This document shows, in pieces, positions 42,535-51,836 of a stretch of DNA of 64,000 nt (its first letter is position 1; each line of letters starts with the position of its first letter). The DNA lies in contig CBFCZK010000011.1 of NCBI GenBank assembly GCA_965602805.1, positions 1 through 64,000 of the forward strand, read 5' to 3'. Source of the DNA: Thiomicrorhabdus sp965602805 (lineage in GTDB: Bacteria; Pseudomonadota; Gammaproteobacteria; Thiomicrospirales; Thiomicrospiraceae). The notes beneath the pieces are model-generated. The model did not search any database, had not been told where the DNA came from, and was given only the letters and a program-made list of their open reading frames with translations. Both the position numbers and the translations under genes were made by a program.

Positions 42535-43116
42535 TTAACGCGCTTTACCGGCTTCTGTTGCCTCAGGAATTTCTACCAGGCTTCCAGATTTACAGTCATA
42601 AATGTAACCGTAAATTGGAATATCACTTGGAACCATTGAGTTATTTCGAATGCGTTGAACATCAGCTACAATGCTTTTGTTTTGATCGCTAATGGTAAGC
42701 CATTCAATAAATTTTCCATCTGTTGTTCCACCTCCCGCATTGCTATCATGCCAACCTGACGAATCAACACTTGCGGTTTTAAGGCTACCCGATAACAAAT
42801 CCCCCATAATTTCATTGTTGAATGTCTCCATCCCACAATCCGTATGATGGATTACAAACCATTCTTTCGTGCCGAGTAATTTATATGAAATTACCAAGGA
42901 GCGAATGGCATCATCACTTGCTCTGCCACCAGCATTACGAATGACATGAGCGTCACCTTCTGCGAGGCCTGCATATTTAGCAGGGTCTAAGCGAGCATCC
43001 ATACAGGTAAGAATTGCAAACTGTCGGCCAGGAGGCATTGGCAGATTGCCTTTATCATCGAAGTTAGCCACATAATCAGCATTTGCTGACATTACTTCAT
43101 CAACTACTTTACTCAT
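42535..43116 (-). CDS. Beta-class carbonic anhydrase
   Basis: About 193 residues. Zinc ligands are in ILTCMDARLDP (Cys, with the Asp-Arg dyad, near residue 38) and HHTDCGMETF (His and Cys near residues 95-98); NAGGRASDDAIRSL follows the dyad. It interconverts CO2 and bicarbonate, useful in an autotroph for carbon supply, though not proof of autotrophy. I prefer ATG 43116 because GGAGA lies 7 bases upstream; ATG 43122 is only one base from that site. No signal peptide, so cytoplasmic. Confidence 0.93.
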   Translation of the reverse strand: MSKVVDEVMSANADYVANFDDKGNLPMPPGRQFAILTCMDARLDPAKYAGLAEGDAHVIRNAGGRASDDAIRSLVISYKLLGTKEWFVIHHTDCGMETFNNEIMGDLLSGSLKTASVDSSGWHDSNAGGGTTDGKFIEWLTISDQNKSIVADVQRIRNNSMVPSDIPIYGYIYDCKSGSLVEIPEATEAGKAR

Positions 43117-43407
43117 CGTCATTCTCCATTGGATTGTCGTACATTATTTATACAGAGGCTTAGCAATACGACGAGTTGGGAAGCCAAGCATTGCCGATTA
43201 GTTGCAGTAATCTAAAGCCAGTGCTTCTAAGGTTTTATTTAGTGGATTCGTACTGAGTAAGTGATACTACGCCAACAGGGAGTGGCTCACAATTCATAAT
43301 ATTTTATGAGGGGTCATAAGTTAACTAGATACCGTGTTTGCTTTGGTTATTATTTACCAAGCCGTTTAAATCGTGAATTTAGCAACTCTGTCTTTTATAG
43401 TTGTTAG

Positions 43408-43875
43408 TTATTTTAGAAGTTCTAACTTTATCTTAATCACCACTTTTTTAATCAGTTCCGGCTGATCTTTAGTCATCAAAGTTGGCATGTGGGCATCTTG
43501 CGGATAAAGCATGATAAAGGTACCAGGAAAGATATTCACCTTCATTGGGCGAGGCGAACTGGGTTCGTAAAACACAACATCCTTCTTCGCATCATAGGGG
43601 GTTTCAATCTCCAGCCCCTCGATTGGCGCACACTCAAATCGTTCTCCGCCCACTAAGACAGCCTGAATATCGACGTATTTTTGGTGAGACTCAAGAATCG
43701 CTGTTTCGGGTGCTTGGGTTTCATAAGCCATGACCATGGCAAATATGTCATCGCCCTGTATGGTGTATTTCTTCTCTTCCGATTCAGGTGTCAATGTTGC
43801 TAAAAACTCGAAGGCTTTTTGCCAGGCTGGACCAAAAGGGTAAAGTGGCCAATTTTCTAATTTGTCGATAATCAT
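43408..43875 (-). CDS. YhcH/YjgK/YiaL family protein
   Basis: A 155-residue cupin-like protein with the family features YTIQGDDIFAMVMAYET, ESHQKYVDIQAVLVGGERFE and FPGTFIMLYPQDAHMPTL (metal-binding His positions). Relatives (DUF386) act on sugar derivatives such as sialic acids; function here is unassigned. GGATG lies about 10 bases before the ATG. Confidence 0.88.
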   Translation of the reverse strand: MIIDKLENWPLYPFGPAWQKAFEFLATLTPESEEKKYTIQGDDIFAMVMAYETQAPETAILESHQKYVDIQAVLVGGERFECAPIEGLEIETPYDAKKDVVFYEPSSPRPMKVNIFPGTFIMLYPQDAHMPTLMTKDQPELIKKVVIKIKLELLK

Positions 43876-43993
43876 GATTTACATCCATTTTGGTTTGCGG
43901 GTTGATGCGTCTCTTAAAGACGATGCCTAAATGGCTTTTAGGATTAGAGAAAGCCATTATTCTTAATGATTTGCAGTCCGAGTTAAATCAAAC

Positions 43994-44602
43994 TCACAGA
44001 TTGACCAGGCCTGGTAGAAACACCTCAGTCAAAAGTAAAGGAGCCTCCTTTTGGGTGAAAACAGAACGTCTTGCATAGCCTTTGCTGTTTTGGCTGTCAG
44101 CCCCTAAAAACGCTGTTAAGTATGGCCAAGTATCCAAGCTTTGGCTAGCAAACGTAAAGGGAGTACGTTTGATACTTTTGTCGTCAAACAACACCTCTCC
44201 TAACGGCTTATTACCCAGCTTTTGCAGATGTGACCAGGGGTTTTCATCGGTGAAGTTAGGGATGACTGTTCGAGCATATACCCAGTTAGCATTATGGCCT
44301 TTTAATACGACGCAACGTACCCATGCTTTTTCATTACTTGATAAATTAAGCGACTGACTTTCGTTGGCAAGAGGGAGTTCTAGTTTTTCGGAGAGAATAA
44401 TAACCTGCAAATCAGGGCATAGCAGGCGCAAGCGTACGGTTAATGATTCTTTGGTGCTTAACCAAGACTGTATTTTTCTAGAGGGAGTAATCCGTCGAAT
44501 TAGGCCTGCGGGTTTCCAGAAAAGAGGGCGGGCTTTTACGCTGTGTTGGGCTTTTTCTTTGAGTAAGCCTCTGATTTTAGATAATCTATCTGCTGCTGAC
44601 AT
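43994..44602 (-). CDS. ubiC: Chorismate--pyruvate lyase UbiC
   Basis: UbiC splits chorismate into 4-hydroxybenzoate and pyruvate, the first committed step to ubiquinone. The 202-residue protein shows VYARTVIP (about residues 108-115), KPLGEVLFDD and ARRSVFTQKEAPLLLTEVFLPG, with the arginine and C-terminal glutamate of the active site in place. It is not adjacent to ubiA (21994). The last codons, LPGLVNL, are written by an exact dispersed palindrome, so the repeat sits at the protein's very C-terminus. Confidence 0.9.
   Translation of the reverse strand: MSAADRLSKIRGLLKEKAQHSVKARPLFWKPAGLIRRITPSRKIQSWLSTKESLTVRLRLLCPDLQVIILSEKLELPLANESQSLNLSSNEKAWVRCVVLKGHNANWVYARTVIPNFTDENPWSHLQKLGNKPLGEVLFDDKSIKRTPFTFASQSLDTWPYLTAFLGADSQNSKGYARRSVFTQKEAPLLLTEVFLPGLVNL
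44004..44015. repeat. Dispersed palindrome ACCAGGCCTGGT (copy 11, C-terminus of ubiC)
   Basis: Exact core within the last coding residues of ubiC, in frame PGLV, 10 bases before the end of the gene. Confidence 0.92.
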
Positions 44603-44680
44603 AAAGGAGCTCTTTCTTAAAGTGATATTGAAAATTTAAACTTACTAAATGAGACCGATACTTGTACAAAGTTCTCAAAT

Positions 44681-46753
44681 TTAAGCATGCTGATAATCGA
44701 TTTTATGACCTACCCAGCGCATTTGCAGGCCTTCGAGCAGCTGTGGATAATTGTGTACTAAAATATTTGCCCACTGTTTGGCCACGGGGATCCAGGCGCT
44801 GTCGCGTTTTAAATCGGCAATTCTGAATTGTAAACCACCGGTCTGTTTGGTGCCGAGAATTTCACCCGGCCCGCGGATTCTTAAATCCTCTTCGGCGATT
44901 CTAAAACCGTCCGTGGTTTCTCGCATAATATTCAAGCGGGCTTTGCCGGTTTCCGATAAAGGGGATTGATAGAGCAAGACACAATGACTCTGTTTATCAC
45001 CACGACCGACACGACCACGTAACTGATGCAATTGTGCCAGGCCAAGGCGTTCGGCATTTTCAATAATCATCAGGCTGGAATTGGGTACATTCACACCCAC
45101 TTCAATCACAGTGGTCGCGACCAGTAGATCAAGTTGATGGGTTTTAAAGGCGTTCATCACCAAGGCTTTTTGCTCACCTTTTAAGCGCCCATGAATCAGG
45201 CCGACTCGCAAATCTGGCCACTGTTCGCTGAATTGATTAGCGGTGACTTCAGCGGCTTGGGCGTGTAGCAATTCGGATTCTTCAATTAACGGACAGACCC
45301 AATAGGCCTGCATACCCTCTTTGCATTTGGCGTACAGATGTTGCATGACTTCAAAGCGCTTTTCATTGCTTAAAACGGCGGTTTCAATCGGTTTACGCCC
45401 AGGCGGTAACTCATCAATTACCGAAAGATCTAAATCGCCATAAGCGGTCATGGCCAGCGTACGCGGAATAGGCGTGGCGGTCATAATCAACTGATGGGTA
45501 TGTACATCTTTCTCATTGTTTTTTTCATGTAAAGAGAGGCGTTGATGTACCCCAAAGCGGTGTTGTTCATCAATCACCACCAAACCGAGTTTGTGAAAGG
45601 TCACGGCCTCTTGAAACAGGGCATGTGTACCGATAATAACTTGCGCGGCACCGGTTTCGATTTGCGCCAACATAAAGCGTTTTTCAGCGGCTTTCATGCG
45701 ACCATTTAGAAATGCGGTGGGAATGTTTAAAGGTTCTAACCATTCACTAAAGGCTTGCAGATGTTGCTCTGCCAAAATTTCTGTCGGTGCCATGACAGCG
45801 ACTTGATAGCCCGCCTCGGCGGCTTGAATGGCGGCCAGTGCGGCAATAACTGTTTTACCCGAACCCACATCACCTTGCACTAAACGTTGCATCGGGTGTG
45901 GTTGTTTTAAGTCCTGTTGGATTTCGTGCAAGACACGTTTCTGGGCGGCTGTTAAGCTAAACGGCAGGTTCTCAAGTAGTCTTTCACAAGCTTGGCTCGT
46001 TGCAAAAGCGGGGGCGTTACGCGCTTGCTCGTGCTCACGCATCATCTGCATGGTGGCCTGTTGATTAATCAACTCCTCAATAATCAACCGTTGCTGTGCC
46101 GGATGGGCAAACTGTTTGATTTGTTGTAAATCATCACTGGCTAACGGTTGGTGTAGGGTTAACAAGGCCTGATTGAGTAGGGGGAGCTGTAAGCTGTCTA
46201 ATAACTCATCCGGCAATAGCTCTGTCAGTGGATATTGTTTGAGTAGAACAATCGCTTGTTTAATCAACTTTAAAATAGAGGCCTGTCCCAAACCTTCGGT
46301 GGTTGGGTAAATGGGGGTAAGACTGTCCTCTAAAGCTGGGGGTGCATCAGGCGTGATAAATTCATAAGTCGGATGTACCATCTCCAAACCACTTGGGCCT
46401 GAGCGCACTTCTCCAAACACGCGGAGCGTTTTACCGCGGGTAAACTGCTGTGCTTGGCGATGATGAAAATGGAAAAAACGCAGGGTTAAAAAGGTGCCCG
46501 AAGGCGATTGGACTTTAACCAGTAGGCTACTGCGACGACCACGGCTTAGGGTTTGGGCAAAGACCTCACCCTCTACCAGAACCTCCGTGCCGATGAGTAC
46601 ACGATCTAAATCGGTCAGGCGGGTTTTATCCTGATAGCGCAACGGTAGATGAAACAGCATATCCTGGACGACAAAAAGCCCCAATTTATGGAGCTTTTCA
46701 ACTTGTTTTGGGCCAACGCCTTTTAAAGCGGTGAGTTGCTGTTGTGCCAACAT
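44681..46753 (-). CDS. recG: ATP-dependent DNA helicase RecG
   Basis: RecG regresses stalled forks and processes recombination intermediates. From ATG 46753 the 690 residues match the family length; a TTG at 46789 would add 12 residues. The N-terminal wedge domain begins LTALKGVGPKQVEKLHKLG. Helicase motifs: QGDVGSGKTVIAALAA (Walker A), VIDEQHRFGVHQR (DExH-like), MTATPIPRTLAMTAYGD, and QLHQLRGRVGRG (motif VI), plus the C-terminal wedge-contact end. It lies downstream of no obvious partner; 78 bases separate it from ubiC. Confidence 0.97.
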   Translation of the reverse strand: MLAQQQLTALKGVGPKQVEKLHKLGLFVVQDMLFHLPLRYQDKTRLTDLDRVLIGTEVLVEGEVFAQTLSRGRRSSLLVKVQSPSGTFLTLRFFHFHHRQAQQFTRGKTLRVFGEVRSGPSGLEMVHPTYEFITPDAPPALEDSLTPIYPTTEGLGQASILKLIKQAIVLLKQYPLTELLPDELLDSLQLPLLNQALLTLHQPLASDDLQQIKQFAHPAQQRLIIEELINQQATMQMMREHEQARNAPAFATSQACERLLENLPFSLTAAQKRVLHEIQQDLKQPHPMQRLVQGDVGSGKTVIAALAAIQAAEAGYQVAVMAPTEILAEQHLQAFSEWLEPLNIPTAFLNGRMKAAEKRFMLAQIETGAAQVIIGTHALFQEAVTFHKLGLVVIDEQHRFGVHQRLSLHEKNNEKDVHTHQLIMTATPIPRTLAMTAYGDLDLSVIDELPPGRKPIETAVLSNEKRFEVMQHLYAKCKEGMQAYWVCPLIEESELLHAQAAEVTANQFSEQWPDLRVGLIHGRLKGEQKALVMNAFKTHQLDLLVATTVIEVGVNVPNSSLMIIENAERLGLAQLHQLRGRVGRGDKQSHCVLLYQSPLSETGKARLNIMRETTDGFRIAEEDLRIRGPGEILGTKQTGGLQFRIADLKRDSAWIPVAKQWANILVHNYPQLLEGLQMRWVGHKIDYQHA

Positions 46754-46931
46754 AGATGCGACTTTTACGGAAAGCCTAAATTTTAGCAAAGCTTGGGCTG
46801 ACTTGTTTAAAAATACTATGTTGACGTTGAACGTTCTTTAGCGAAAGACTTTAATATGTGTCTTATCTTTTATGGTAGATTGTTCCAATTCAATTCTTCT
46901 GTACGCTTAAATTAAAAAGGATGGGCTTATT

Positions 46932-48245
46932 TTGCCTAAATCGTTGCTTAAAACATCGCCTAGCATTGCCATCATTGGCGCCGGGCCAGCAGGCCTAATG
47001 GCGGCTCAAGTTCTAGCGGAAGCTGGTTATCCTCCAGTAGTGTTTGATGCGATGCCTTCGGCAGCTCGGAAGTTTTTACAAGCGGGACGCGGCGGCTTGA
47101 ATCTGACGCATGGCGAGGATTTTGAGGTTTTTAAAGGACGTTATTTTGAAGCGCAAAATTTTATTACGCCTGCTTTAGAAAAATTTACCCCGACGGACTT
47201 ACGGAACTGGGCGGAAAGCTTTGGTTTTGAAACCTTTGTCGGCTCTTCGGGCAAAGTCTACCCTTTAGATAAAAAAGCCGCGCCTTTATTAAGAGCCTGG
47301 TTACACCAGCTTAAAAGCCAGAATACTGTGTTTCACATGAAACATCGCTGGATTGACTGGCAGGTTTTCCAAAACTCGGCAGAAACTCAGGTTCAAACCA
47401 CGGCCAATAGGCAAACTCAAGCGTGGCTGTTTGAAACGCCTGATGGTCTAAAAACATTCGAGTTTGATGCCGTGATTCTCGCTTTAGGGGGGGCATCTTG
47501 GCCGCATTTAGGCTCGACCGGAAGTTGGGTGGCTCCACTCTCTGCAAAGGGGGTTAGTGTGACTCCGTTACAACCGGCTAATATGGGATTTGATGTGTTG
47601 TGGAGTGATGTCTTTAAAGCAAAATTTGCTGGCACGCCTTTAAAGAATGTTGAGTTAAGTTTTACCACTGCGAATGGTGAAGAGCAGAATCAATTAGGCG
47701 AGCTAATGATGACTGAAAAAGGCGTAGAGGGCAGTCTAATCTATACCTTTTCAAAATTGCTCAGAGAGCAGTTAGTGCATAAAAGTCCTTTTGTGATTTA
47801 TTTGGATCTGTTTCCGCATCGTACTTTGGCACAGTTAAGCGAGCAGTTGAGTGCGCCGCAAGGTAAGCAGAGCTTAAGTTCTTTTTGGAAACGTTTGGGA
47901 CTGACAGGGGTCAAGGCTTCCTTGTTAAGAGAAATGCTGAATAAGGCAGAATTAAACCAACCAGGCCTGGTAGCTTCGACATTGAAGCATTTGCCGCTCA
48001 AGCTAATGGGCGTGCGGCCGATTGAAGAGGCGATTAGTACCGCCGGTGGCGTTGCTTTTGAAAGTTTAAATGAAGATTTGATGTTAACGGCTATGCCAGG
48101 GGTGTTTTGTGCAGGAGAGATGCTCGATTGGGAAGCGCCTACGGGCGGTTATCTACTCACGGGGGTGATGGCGCAAGGTAAGCAAGCTGCGGAAGGGCTG
48201 TTAGCCTTTATGCTCGCGCTAGATTCAGAGTCATCCACAGAGTAG
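46932..48245 (+). CDS. FAD-dependent oxidoreductase of the HI0933/BaiN-like (TIGR03862) family
   Basis: A 437-residue flavoprotein. The N-terminal dinucleotide fold is AIIGAGPAGLMAAQVLAEAG, followed by RKFLQAGRGGLNLTHGEDF, typical of the family, and the C-terminal FAD motif GVFCAGEMLDWEAPTGGYLL around residues 391-410. The start is TTG at 46932 with AAAGGATGGG upstream and no better alternative. Physiological substrate unknown. An exact dispersed palindrome (47960) encodes PGLV in a variable helical region. Confidence 0.9.
   Translation: MPKSLLKTSPSIAIIGAGPAGLMAAQVLAEAGYPPVVFDAMPSAARKFLQAGRGGLNLTHGEDFEVFKGRYFEAQNFITPALEKFTPTDLRNWAESFGFETFVGSSGKVYPLDKKAAPLLRAWLHQLKSQNTVFHMKHRWIDWQVFQNSAETQVQTTANRQTQAWLFETPDGLKTFEFDAVILALGGASWPHLGSTGSWVAPLSAKGVSVTPLQPANMGFDVLWSDVFKAKFAGTPLKNVELSFTTANGEEQNQLGELMMTEKGVEGSLIYTFSKLLREQLVHKSPFVIYLDLFPHRTLAQLSEQLSAPQGKQSLSSFWKRLGLTGVKASLLREMLNKAELNQPGLVASTLKHLPLKLMGVRPIEEAISTAGGVAFESLNEDLMLTAMPGVFCAGEMLDWEAPTGGYLLTGVMAQGKQAAEGLLAFMLALDSESSTE
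47960..47971. repeat. Dispersed palindrome ACCAGGCCTGGT (copy 12, inside the flavoprotein gene)
   Basis: Exact core in coding sequence, in frame PGLV. Confidence 0.92.
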
Positions 48246-48300
48246 TGGCCAAACCTTGTACAGCTTGTTTGTAGCCGATTTTACCAAGTAACACGCATAA

Positions 48301-48328
48301 AAAAGCCCTCAAATTTGAGGGCTTTTTA
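48301..48328. terminator. Bidirectional terminator
   Basis: AAAAAGCCCTCAAA and its exact reverse complement form a 28-bp palindrome ending in T5 on each strand, between the convergent flavoprotein gene and metR. The sequence through TTTAGTTTGAC is identical to that at 51766-51800. Confidence 0.93.
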
Positions 48329-48366
48329 GTTTGACGAACCCTCGTGAAAAGTAGGGAGTATCAGAT

Positions 48367-49257
48367 CTATGACCCCATCTTATCAGCGACTTGTTGAATA
48401 AAGTCCTGAATATAGGGTTGATGATGCAATTCCCGCACGGTAGCAGCGTATAGCGTTGACCACAGTCCATCTTTTCCCAGTCGGCGAGTCGGCAGATGGC
48501 TAAATTCAGATTGGGTTTCGATGAGCCATTTAGGCAATACGCAGAGCCCGCGGTTGGAATCGACCAGTTGCAACATCATTAGTGTGAGCTCAGAGTGTCG
48601 CAGTTGTTGTGGTTGAACTTCGGCTGGAGTTAAAAAGCGCTGAAAGACATCAAGTTTCTGTTGGTCCACAGGGTAAGCGATTAGTGTTTCCTTCTGGAAG
48701 TCTTTCGGCTCCAACCATTGCTTGTTATTTAATGGGTGCTGTAGCGGTAGCACACACACTTGCTCATAGCTGAATAATGCATCATATTGCAAAGCACTCA
48801 ATGGTTCAGGGTCAGAGGTAATCACTAAATCGAGTTGTTTGGTTTGTAAATTTTTCAAAGGTTTTGCACCAAATGAATTTAAGATGTCCAAATCCACATT
48901 TGGCCATTTTTCTTGATAATGGCGCAATAAAGGCAACAGCCATTCAAAGCAGGTATGACAATCCACACCGATGTAAAGACGCCCCTGTTCGCCTTGTGCT
49001 AAAGCCTGTAGGGTGCGCTGAGTTTGCTGTAATTTGGGCAATACTTCTTGAGCGGTCTTTAAAAGGGTCTTTCCCGCAGGGCTGAATTGAATGGGATTGG
49101 TTTTACGTTCAAACAGTTTGAGTTCGAGCTGCTCTTCTAGTTGTTTAATTTGGTGGGAGAGTGCTGATTGTGTCATGCATAGACGTTCAGCCGTTAAGTT
49201 GACCGAATGGGTTTCTGCGAGAGTGGCGATAGTTTGTAGGTGTTTGATTTCTATCAT
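48367..49257 (-). CDS. metR: LysR-type regulator MetR
   Basis: A 296-residue LysR regulator. The N-terminal winged helix MIEIKHLQTIATLAETHSVN-LTAERLCMTQSALSHQIKQLEE carries the MetR-like helix, and the effector domain has GVDCHTCFEWLLPLL as in MetR. Adjacent divergent metE makes MetR (homocysteine-responsive activator of methionine genes) the likely identity. It shares a 130-base intergenic region with metE containing a TGA-N7-TCA dyad. Confidence 0.92.
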   Translation of the reverse strand: MIEIKHLQTIATLAETHSVNLTAERLCMTQSALSHQIKQLEEQLELKLFERKTNPIQFSPAGKTLLKTAQEVLPKLQQTQRTLQALAQGEQGRLYIGVDCHTCFEWLLPLLRHYQEKWPNVDLDILNSFGAKPLKNLQTKQLDLVITSDPEPLSALQYDALFSYEQVCVLPLQHPLNNKQWLEPKDFQKETLIAYPVDQQKLDVFQRFLTPAEVQPQQLRHSELTLMMLQLVDSNRGLCVLPKWLIETQSEFSHLPTRRLGKDGLWSTLYAATVRELHHQPYIQDFIQQVADKMGS

Positions 49258-49279
49258 GGGGTTTGCTTATGTTTTAAGA

Positions 49280-49292
49280 TGAGTATTATTCA
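49280..49292. promoter_or_regulatory. Candidate MetR operator
   Basis: TGAGTATTATTCA matches the MetR consensus TGAANNNNNTTCA at all but one defined base and lies 95 bases upstream of the metE start, in the divergent metR-metE region. Confidence 0.55.
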
Positions 49293-49387
49293 TGTTTATC
49301 TGAAATATAATCGTTTGTTTTCATGTGGAATGGATTCTATCATGCTTTCTCGAACTGTATATAAAGAAATCGGGAAGGGAAAGTATT

Positions 49388-51730
49388 ATGAAAATCCATA
49401 ATTTAGGGTATCCACGTATAGGTGGGCAACGCGAGCTAAAATTTGCATTGGAATCGTATTGGTCAGGCAGTAAAAGCTTAGAAGACCTGCAAACACAAGC
49501 GACTGAAATCCGTTATCAGAATTACCAAACTCAAATCGCCGCGGGGGTGCAGTGGTTGCCAGTGAATGATTTCGCATTGTATGATCAAATGTTGAATATG
49601 AGTACTTTATTAGGAGTCATTCCTAGAAGATTTAGACAGGAAAACTATGAACTGGATGTGGCTTTCAGGATGGCGCGAGGGCGAGCGCCAAGTGACGATC
49701 TACCATGTTGTGGCGGCCATTCACAAAGTGCAGCTTCGAAAGCCGATTATGCTTGTGATATGAAAAAGTGGTTCGATACCAACTATCACTATATCGTGCC
49801 TGAGTTTGAAGCGGATACCAAATTTACCATCACTGACACACGCTTATTTTCTGAAGTGACTGAGGCATTGATTGTTGCCAAAGATGGGATTGATGTCGGA
49901 GTCAAACCAGTGCTGGTTGGCCCCTTAACCTATCTATATTTGGGGCAAAATAAAAATCGTGGTGGAAGTAGGTTAGATCTGCTGGATGAGCTTGTGGACA
50001 CCTATATAGAGGTGTTGCAACGTCTTGCCCAACAGGGAGTGGAGTGGGTGCAGATTGATGAACCGATTTTGGTATTAGAGTTAGAGCAGACCTGGCAACA
50101 AGCCTTCGCGAAAGTATATGAAAAATTATCCTCTGCTGGGGTGAACTGCCTATTAACCACTTATTTTGAGTCATTGGGGAACAACCTAGATATCGTTAAA
50201 GATTTAGCGGTGCAGGGGCTGCATATTGATGGCCTACGTGGTGCTTCGCAAGTGAATCAAGTAATAGAGAGTTGGCCTGCTGAGAAAGTGCTCTCATTAG
50301 GATTGGTAGATGGCCGCAATGTGTGGCGCACAGACTATCAACAAGCCTTGCTACAAGCCTTACCAGCGCATGAAAAATTTGCAGAAAATCTTTGGTTAAC
50401 GACTTCTTGTTCTCTGTTGCATGTGCCAGTAGATTTAAATGTTGAGAAAAATTTAGATGCGGAGCTCAAGTCCTATTTGGCGTTTGCACGGCAAAAGCTG
50501 GATGAAGTCGCGGACTTGGCAAAAATACTCCTAGGCGCTAAGGATGCCGATACGGTCTTAGCTATTAATGCGCAAAGCATTCAATCTAGAAGAGAATCGA
50601 CAGCTATTCATAATAGCAAGGTACAACAACGCTTAAACAGGTTGGCGGAGATCGATTTAAATCGTCATCACAAGTTTGAAAACCGCATTAAATTGCAAGA
50701 GGCGCAGTTTAAATTACCGCTGTTTCCTACCTCCAGTATTGGTTCGTTTCCACAAACCAGCGATATTCGCGAAACACGTCGTGATTTTAAGCAGGGTCGC
50801 TTGAGTGCCTCTGAATATAAGCGACGCATGCAAGCCGAAATTGAGTTTGCGGTTCGTAAGCAAGAGTCATTGGATATGGATGTCTTGGTGCATGGTGAGC
50901 CAGAGCGCAATGATATGGTGGAGTACTTTGGTGAACAACTTAATGGTTACGCTTTTACACAGTTTGGCTGGGTTCAGTCTTATGGCTCTCGTTGTGTCAA
51001 GCCACCCATTATTTATGGTGATGTTTCACGTGAAGCTCCGATGACCGTTGCTTGGTCTGCTTACGCGCAAAGTTTGACGGATAAAATCATGAAAGGTATG
51101 CTCAGTGGACCAGTGACTATGTTGCAGTGGTCGTTTGTGCGTGATGATCAACCGCGTAGTGAAACCTGTAAGCAAATCGCGCTTGCGTTGCGTGATGAGG
51201 TGTTGGGCTTGGAAGCGGCAGGTATCCACATGATTCAAATTGATGAGGCGGCTTTACGGGAAGGCTTACCGCTGAAACAATCAGACTGGCAGGATTACTT
51301 GAGCTGGGCGGTGGATGCATTTCGTTTAACCACATCAGGGGTGGCGGATAAGACGCAGATTCATACTCATATGTGTTATTCAGAGTTTAACGATATCATT
51401 GAAGCGGTTGCAAAGATGGATGCGGATGTGATTACCATTGAAACTTCGAAATCGCAGATGAAGCTCCTGCAAGCTTTTGTCGATTTTGAATACCCTAACC
51501 AGATTGGACCAGGTGTATATGATATCCATTCACCGAATATCCCAGAAGTGACGCAAATGGTCGGGTTGATCGAGAAAGCAGCAGAAAATATTCCTGCGGG
51601 ACGTCTATGGGTCAACCCCGACTGTGGTTTAAAAACTCGTGGTTGGCAGGAAACGGAGCCGGCATTGCGCAATATGGTGGCGGCAGCCAAACAGTTACGG
51701 GAGAGGTTGAGTATGAAAGCCTCTGCATAG
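49388..51730 (+). CDS. metE: Cobalamin-independent methionine synthase MetE
   Basis: MetE transfers a methyl group from 5-methyltetrahydropteroyltri-glutamate to homocysteine. From ATG 49388 (GGGAAAG upstream) the product is 780 residues and begins MKIHNLGYPRIGGQRELKFALESYW, the family N-terminus; the frame is open to 49325 without a ribosome site. The catalytic half shows FPTSSIGSFPQTSDIR, VHGEPERNDMVEYFGE, DEAALREGLPL, THMCYSEF (zinc His and Cys) and the final zinc Cys in NPDCGLKTRGW. It is divergent from metR and closed by a terminator identical to that after metR. Confidence 0.97.
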   Translation: MKIHNLGYPRIGGQRELKFALESYWSGSKSLEDLQTQATEIRYQNYQTQIAAGVQWLPVNDFALYDQMLNMSTLLGVIPRRFRQENYELDVAFRMARGRAPSDDLPCCGGHSQSAASKADYACDMKKWFDTNYHYIVPEFEADTKFTITDTRLFSEVTEALIVAKDGIDVGVKPVLVGPLTYLYLGQNKNRGGSRLDLLDELVDTYIEVLQRLAQQGVEWVQIDEPILVLELEQTWQQAFAKVYEKLSSAGVNCLLTTYFESLGNNLDIVKDLAVQGLHIDGLRGASQVNQVIESWPAEKVLSLGLVDGRNVWRTDYQQALLQALPAHEKFAENLWLTTSCSLLHVPVDLNVEKNLDAELKSYLAFARQKLDEVADLAKILLGAKDADTVLAINAQSIQSRRESTAIHNSKVQQRLNRLAEIDLNRHHKFENRIKLQEAQFKLPLFPTSSIGSFPQTSDIRETRRDFKQGRLSASEYKRRMQAEIEFAVRKQESLDMDVLVHGEPERNDMVEYFGEQLNGYAFTQFGWVQSYGSRCVKPPIIYGDVSREAPMTVAWSAYAQSLTDKIMKGMLSGPVTMLQWSFVRDDQPRSETCKQIALALRDEVLGLEAAGIHMIQIDEAALREGLPLKQSDWQDYLSWAVDAFRLTTSGVADKTQIHTHMCYSEFNDIIEAVAKMDADVITIETSKSQMKLLQAFVDFEYPNQIGPGVYDIHSPNIPEVTQMVGLIEKAAENIPAGRLWVNPDCGLKTRGWQETEPALRNMVAAAKQLRERLSMKASA
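51022..51037. promoter_or_regulatory. parS-like sequence inside metE
   Basis: TGTTTCACGTGAAGCT matches 14 of 16 bases of the bacterial parS consensus TGTTTCACGTGAAACA. It lies in coding sequence about 38 kb from parAB. Whether ParB binds it is unknown; it may be chance codon use (GDVSREAP). Confidence 0.35.
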
Positions 51731-51762
51731 TTTTTTGAGATTACACATAAAATATTTTTACA

Positions 51763-51794
51763 CTAAAAAGCCCTCAAATTTGAGGGCTTTTTAG
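51763..51794. terminator. Bidirectional terminator between metE and ridA
   Basis: A 32-bp perfect palindrome whose central 28 bases are identical to 48301-48328, with T5 on each strand, placed between convergent metE and ridA. It is followed after 2 bases by a dispersed palindrome. Confidence 0.93.
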
Positions 51795-51796
51795 TT

Positions 51797-51812
51797 TGAC
51801 CAGGCCTGGTCA
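51797..51812. repeat. Dispersed palindrome ACCAGGCCTGGT (copy 13, 16-bp palindrome)
   Basis: The core at 51799-51810 with TG and CA flanks, directly right of the metE/ridA terminator. Confidence 0.93.
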
Positions 51813-51836
51813 GTCTTTTGTTATCCAATAGCTATT

